A stretch of DNA of 64,000 nucleotides from Hymenobacter psychrophilus (GTDB taxonomy: Bacteria > Bacteroidota > Bacteroidia > Cytophagales > Hymenobacteraceae). The DNA lies in the NCBI RefSeq assembly GCF_900107135.1, contig NZ_FNOV01000002.1, positions 124,001 to 188,000 on the forward strand. Direction: 5' to 3'. The translations under genes were made by a program, and so were the position numbers. This document shows, piece by piece, positions 60,539-64,000 of this stretch. Position 1 is the stretch's first letter. Each line of letters opens with the position of its first letter. The notes under the pieces are model-generated. The model did no database searches and was not told the origin of the DNA. It was given only the letters and a program-made list of their open reading frames with translations.

Positions 60539-61237
60539 GTGGAGGACGACGCCGACATTGCCGCGCTGGTGGCTGTGAATCTGCGCGACATCGACTGTGG
60601 TGCAACGGTGGCCACTAATGGGTTGGAAGGGCTACGGCAAGCCACCGAGGGGGATTTTGACGTGATTATTCTCGACATTATGCTGCCCGGCTTGAGTGGC
60701 ATTGAGGTGTGCCGCCGCATTCGGGAGCAGCGCGTAAGCACACCCATTCTGATGCTCACCAGCAAGGCCGAGGAAATCGACAAGGTGCTGGCCCTGGACC
60801 TGGGTGCCGATGACTACCTGACTAAACCGTTCAGTGTGCGTGAACTGCTGGCCCGGGTGAAAGCCCGCCTGCGCCGCTCGGCCCCCGATAAGGAGCCCGG
60901 ATTTGCCGGGGCCGCCGCGCCCATCCGCTTCCGTTGCGGGGCGCTGGAGCTCGATACCGAGTTGCACCGCGTGAGCGTGGCCGGCCGGCCAGTGGAGCTA
61001 ACGGCCAAGGAATTCGCCCTGTTGGCCCAGTTCATGTGCCACCCCGGCCGCACGTACTCGCGCACCGAGTTGCTGGATCAGGTGTGGGGCTACTCCTACT
61101 CGGGCTACGAGCACACGGTGAACTCGCACATCAACCGCCTGCGACTCAAAATTGAGCCCGACCCTGCCCAGCCCACCTACGTGCTGACTGTGTGGGGCGT
61201 GGGCTACAAGCTCACCGACGACGCGCCTGTATGCTAA
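60539..61237 (+). CDS. OmpR-family response regulator, N-terminus uncertain
   Basis: About 232 or more residues. The receiver domain has acidic EDDAD, Asp in VIILDIMLPGLSG, Thr/Ser in LMLTSKA and Lys in YLTKPFSVREL; the winged helix has LTAKEFALLAQFMCHPGRTYSR, YEHTVNSHINRLRLKI and VWGVGYKL. GTG 60539 is the first usual start, but in-frame codons upstream (60515-60538) encode PTKHALIV, the missing first beta strand. The real start is therefore probably ATA 60515 or CTG 60533. It overlaps the kinase gene by 7 bp and may control the RND pump downstream. Confidence 0.9.
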   Translation: MEDDADIAALVAVNLRDIDCGATVATNGLEGLRQATEGDFDVIILDIMLPGLSGIEVCRRIREQRVSTPILMLTSKAEEIDKVLALDLGADDYLTKPFSVRELLARVKARLRRSAPDKEPGFAGAAAPIRFRCGALELDTELHRVSVAGRPVELTAKEFALLAQFMCHPGRTYSRTELLDQVWGYSYSGYEHTVNSHINRLRLKIEPDPAQPTYVLTVWGVGYKLTDDAPVC

Positions 61238-62721
61238 GTTGGCCCCGCCCCCGGAGCCTGCAGCTGCGCCTCTCGCTGCTGTTCGTAGTCCTGCTGGTGA
61301 CTGTGAGCGGGGTGTACCTGCTGCTCATCTCGCGCACTGCCGATGACTACCTGGCCGAAAACATGCAGCGCCGCAACCTGGATTTGGCCGCCTCAGTAGC
61401 CAACGTGCTCCGCATCGACTCGGCCACCAACGAAATTCCGCCTGCCGCCATTGCCGAAACCTTCCATGCGGCCATGGTCATCAACCCCAACATCAAGCTC
61501 TACCTCATTGGGCTCGACGGGCACCTGCTGGCCGCCTCCGCCCAGCCCAACGAAATCCAGACCCGCACCGTGGCCATGGCGCCGGTGCAAGAGCTGCTGG
61601 CCGGCCGCCAGCCCCTGCCCCTCTACGGCACCGACCCCCGCCATCCCGCCCGGCCCCGGCCCTTTTCGGTGGCCCCGCTGCATAACGCCGGCGGCGCGGT
61701 ACATTGTTACCTCTACATCACCCTCGACGGGCCGGCCGCCGCTTCTTCCGAACCGGCGGCGTTGCGCCAGAACCATTTGCTGGGCGTGCTGCTGCGCACG
61801 CTGCTGGTAGCCGGGGCGGGCGTGCTGGTGGTGGGCCTACTGCTAATTTCGCTCCTCACCCGCGACGTGCAGCGGCTGGTGGCAGTGGTGCGCCGCCTGC
61901 AAGCCGGCGACTACTCGGCCCGGGCCCGCGGCATTGGCGCCAACGACGAACTGAGCGAGCTGGCCGCGGCCTTCAACGCCATGTCGGTGCGCACCGAGCA
62001 GGCGCTGGATGAGCTGCGCACCACCGATACGCTGCGCCGCGAGCTGGTGGCCAACATCTCCCACGACTTGCGCACCCCGCTGGCCAGCATTGAGGGCTAC
62101 ACCGAAACTATCCTGCTCCGCCAGCACCTGCTGGCCCCCGCCGAGCAGCAGCAGTACCTGGAAACCATCCTCAAAAACACCCACAGCCTGAAGCGTTTGA
62201 TGTCCGAGCTCTTTGAACTCTCGAAACTCGAAGCCCACCAGACGGTGCCCCAGCCCGAGCCTTTTTCGCTCCCCGAGCTGGTCCACGACGTGGTGCAGCA
62301 GCTCAAACCCACTGCCCAAACCCAGGCCGTTACCCTGCGGGTTGAACCCACCCCCGCCGCCCTGCCCTTTGCCTACGCCGACGTGGGCCTGCTGGAACGG
62401 GTACTGCAAAACCTGCTCGACAACGCCCTGCGCTACACGCCCGCCGGCGGCGCAGTGTGCGTGCAGGTAACCCCCACCGCCGGCCGCCTCGCGTTGCAGG
62501 TGCGCGATACCGGCCCAGGCATTGCCGCCCCCGACCTGCCCCACCTCTTCGATCGGTTCTACCACTCCGACCAGGTGCGCCGCAAGTCGCGGGGCGGGTC
62601 GGGGCTGGGGCTGGCGATTGCCCGCAAGATTGTGGAGCTGCACGGCGGCGAGCTGACCGTCAGCAGCACCCAGGGCCAGGGGGCGTGCTTTACGTTTTCG
62701 GTGCCGGTATACGAGCCTTGA
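61231..62721 (+). CDS. Sensor histidine kinase with HAMP domain
   Basis: A 496-residue kinase. Membrane helices at about 14-34 and 188-208 flank a periplasmic sensor of 150 residues. A HAMP domain follows (about 205-260), then the phospho-His in NISHDLRTPLASIEGY, N-box in LLDNALRYTP, G1 in VRDTGPGIAAPDLPHLFDRFY and G2 in GGSGLGLAIARKIVELHGG. Its ATG lies inside the regulator gene (7-bp overlap), so the pair is coupled. Confidence 0.95.
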   Translation: MLSWPRPRSLQLRLSLLFVVLLVTVSGVYLLLISRTADDYLAENMQRRNLDLAASVANVLRIDSATNEIPPAAIAETFHAAMVINPNIKLYLIGLDGHLLAASAQPNEIQTRTVAMAPVQELLAGRQPLPLYGTDPRHPARPRPFSVAPLHNAGGAVHCYLYITLDGPAAASSEPAALRQNHLLGVLLRTLLVAGAGVLVVGLLLISLLTRDVQRLVAVVRRLQAGDYSARARGIGANDELSELAAAFNAMSVRTEQALDELRTTDTLRRELVANISHDLRTPLASIEGYTETILLRQHLLAPAEQQQYLETILKNTHSLKRLMSELFELSKLEAHQTVPQPEPFSLPELVHDVVQQLKPTAQTQAVTLRVEPTPAALPFAYADVGLLERVLQNLLDNALRYTPAGGAVCVQVTPTAGRLALQVRDTGPGIAAPDLPHLFDRFYHSDQVRRKSRGGSGLGLAIARKIVELHGGELTVSSTQGQGACFTFSVPVYEP

Positions 62722-63106
62722 GCAGTCGGGGCAAGCCTGAAGATGCGCCGGCAACTTCTCTCCCCAAAAGCGTTCTGCTGCCGCCAATAGCAGCCACCCG
62801 TCAGGCGCTACCGATTTGCTGGTAATTATTCCCGCCGCCGCCGCTGGGATTCTCTTTCTATCAGCCAGCGCATGCAGCCTCTGGTATCCTATATATACAC
62901 CCGATAAAATCAGCAGTTCCGAACGGTTTCTCGTCCCTAACGAGGCCGGATTGCCGGCTTTGCGCCTGGTAGCGGGAGTAGCCGGGGGACGGGTAGGGCA
63001 TTAACGCTTTTTAATGTCGCCTTAACCTGACCCTAATCCGGGGGAATGACTTTTGTGCCGTCGGGCTGCCTTCCGACGCACTTCTTTCGTCCCCAACTCC
63101 TCTCCA
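62722..63106. other. 385-bp gap before the efflux adaptor gene
   Basis: I see no supported gene. An AT-richer stretch at 62880-62910 (TATATATAC) and the sequence near 63002-63052 could hold the promoter of the efflux operon. No clear palindrome or terminator is visible. Confidence 0.4.
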
Positions 63107-64000
63107 ATGCCCCTGCCCCTGCTCGCCCGTTTCCGTTGGTTGCTGCTGCCGCTGTGCGCCGCTTCGCTCGCCGGCTGCGGGGCCGAAACCCAGGCCGACA
63201 CGCCCAGGAAAGACACGCTGCCCGAAATTCTGGTGACGGCGCTGCACGCCCGCGACACGGTGCTCACCCACGCCTACGTGGCCGACATTCAGGCCGTGCG
63301 CAACGTGGAAGTCCGGGGCCGGGTCGAAGGATTTCTAGAGGAAATTTACGTGGACGAGGGCCAGACCGTGCGCAAGGGACAGACGCTTTTCCGCCTCAAC
63401 GACACCGAGTACCGTAGCCGCCTGAGCCAGGCCCGCGCGGCCTTGGGCAGCGCCCGCGCCGATGCCCGTGTGGCCCAGCTGGAAGTGGAGCGCGTGCAAC
63501 TGCTGGTGAGCAAAAACATCATCTCGAAAACCGAGCTCGATGTAGCCCGCGCCAAGCTGCACGCCGCCCAGGCGGCCGTACAGCAGCAGCTGTCGGCCCA
63601 GGCCCAAGCCAACCTCGACCTATCGTACACACTCGTCAAGGCCCCTTTCGACGGTGTTATCAACCGCATCCCACTTAAGAAAGGCAGCGTGATTGAGGAC
63701 GGAAACCTGCTCACGTCCATTTCCGACGCGGCCGACGTTTTCGCCTACTTCAACGTGTCGGAGGCCGAATACCTGGAATATGTGAAGACCCGCCGCCAAG
63801 ACTCGGCCCGCGCCACCAACGTGGCCACACTCATTCTGGCCGACGGCAGCACCTACCCGGTAGCGGGCAAGGTAGAAACCGTCGAGTCGCAGTTTGCGCC
63901 CAATACCGGTTCCATTGCTTTCCGCGCCCGTTTCGACAACCCCAAGTTTCTGCTGCGCCACGGCGCCACGGGCAAGGTGCTGCTCACCAACACCGTGAAA
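63107..64000 (+). CDS. RND efflux periplasmic adaptor subunit (3' end cut)
   Basis: The first 298 codons of an AcrA/MexA-type membrane fusion protein; the gene continues past the window. A signal peptide with lipobox LAGC (about residue 23) is followed by the first lipoyl half (VEVRGRVEGFLEEIYVDEGQ), a helical hairpin (residues about 95-160), the second lipoyl half (SYTLVKAPFDGVINRI), and the beta-barrel domain. It links an inner-membrane RND pump to an outer-membrane channel. The preceding two-component pair is a likely regulator. Confidence 0.95.
   Translation, partial: MPLPLLARFRWLLLPLCAASLAGCGAETQADTPRKDTLPEILVTALHARDTVLTHAYVADIQAVRNVEVRGRVEGFLEEIYVDEGQTVRKGQTLFRLNDTEYRSRLSQARAALGSARADARVAQLEVERVQLLVSKNIISKTELDVARAKLHAAQAAVQQQLSAQAQANLDLSYTLVKAPFDGVINRIPLKKGSVIEDGNLLTSISDAADVFAYFNVSEAEYLEYVKTRRQDSARATNVATLILADGSTYPVAGKVETVESQFAPNTGSIAFRARFDNPKFLLRHGATGKVLLTNTVK

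Overview
The window is GC-rich bacterial DNA, roughly 60% or more G+C by eye, and is most like a Hymenobacter-type member of the Bacteroidota (Cytophagales). The evidence is two proteins with C-terminal type IX secretion sorting domains, a CarboxypepD_reg/TonB-dependent receptor, DUF4266/DUF3570 and DUF6428 proteins, TIGR04283-type and other glycosyltransferases, LytS/LytTR regulators, near absence of Shine-Dalgarno sequences, and -7 boxes of the TAnnTTTG type. It looks like ordinary chromosome: housekeeping genes (dnaG, proC, ribBA, surE, mrp) mixed with envelope and accessory genes. I saw no prophage, transposase, CRISPR array, rRNA or tRNA.

Layout. 1-3.9 kb: end of a probable SH3-domain protein, then a co-directional set of thioredoxin-like protein, ApbE flavin transferase, DUF4266 lipoprotein with a Cys tail and DUF3570 outer-membrane barrel. 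3.9-11 kb: lipoprotein, translationally coupled S8 protease plus barrel protein, OmpA-like lipoprotein, small basic protein, M28 peptidase, histidine phosphatase. 11-18.4 kb: T9SS cargo protein, a two-gene osmoprotectant importer whose binding domain appears circularly permuted, an FG-GAP T9SS protein and a glycosyltransferase. 18.5-26.8 kb: OmpR-type two-component pair, surE, DoxX, M14 peptidase and unknown secreted proteins. 26.9-36.5 kb: ribBA, proC, two overlapping glycosyltransferase genes, a TrkA-domain ion channel with an altered filter, dnaG.

36.5-45.6 kb: an unknown secreted protein, then a tightly coupled operon of degenerate LytS-like protein, intact LytS-type kinase and LytTR regulator; then mrp, a coiled-coil protein and an M1 aminopeptidase. 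45.8-54.1 kb: 5-oxoprolinase genes pxpB-pxpC and pxpA with an NRAMP-like transporter, bracketed by REPIN-like palindrome pairs, then an amidohydrolase lipoprotein, a 200-bp nested palindrome and a TonB-dependent receptor. 54.2-58 kb: an arsenic operon (arsR, DUF6428, acr3, arsC, arsO) on the minus strand behind a symmetric operator. 58.4-64 kb: possible Imm51-like protein, DM13 lipoprotein plus outer-membrane protein, another two-component pair, and the start of an RND efflux adaptor cut by the window end.

Recurrent themes are four-base ATGA overlaps in real operons, convergent genes sharing bidirectional hairpin terminators, several families of intergenic palindromes (some supplying the stop codon of the gene they follow), and -7-like boxes only 5-7 nt before ATG, suggesting leaderless transcripts. 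The strongest candidates for undescribed biology are the thioredoxin/ApbE/DUF4266/DUF3570 envelope cluster, the pseudokinase-kinase-LytTR operon, the permuted binding-domain transporter, and the GTAG-hairpin element family around the pxp genes.
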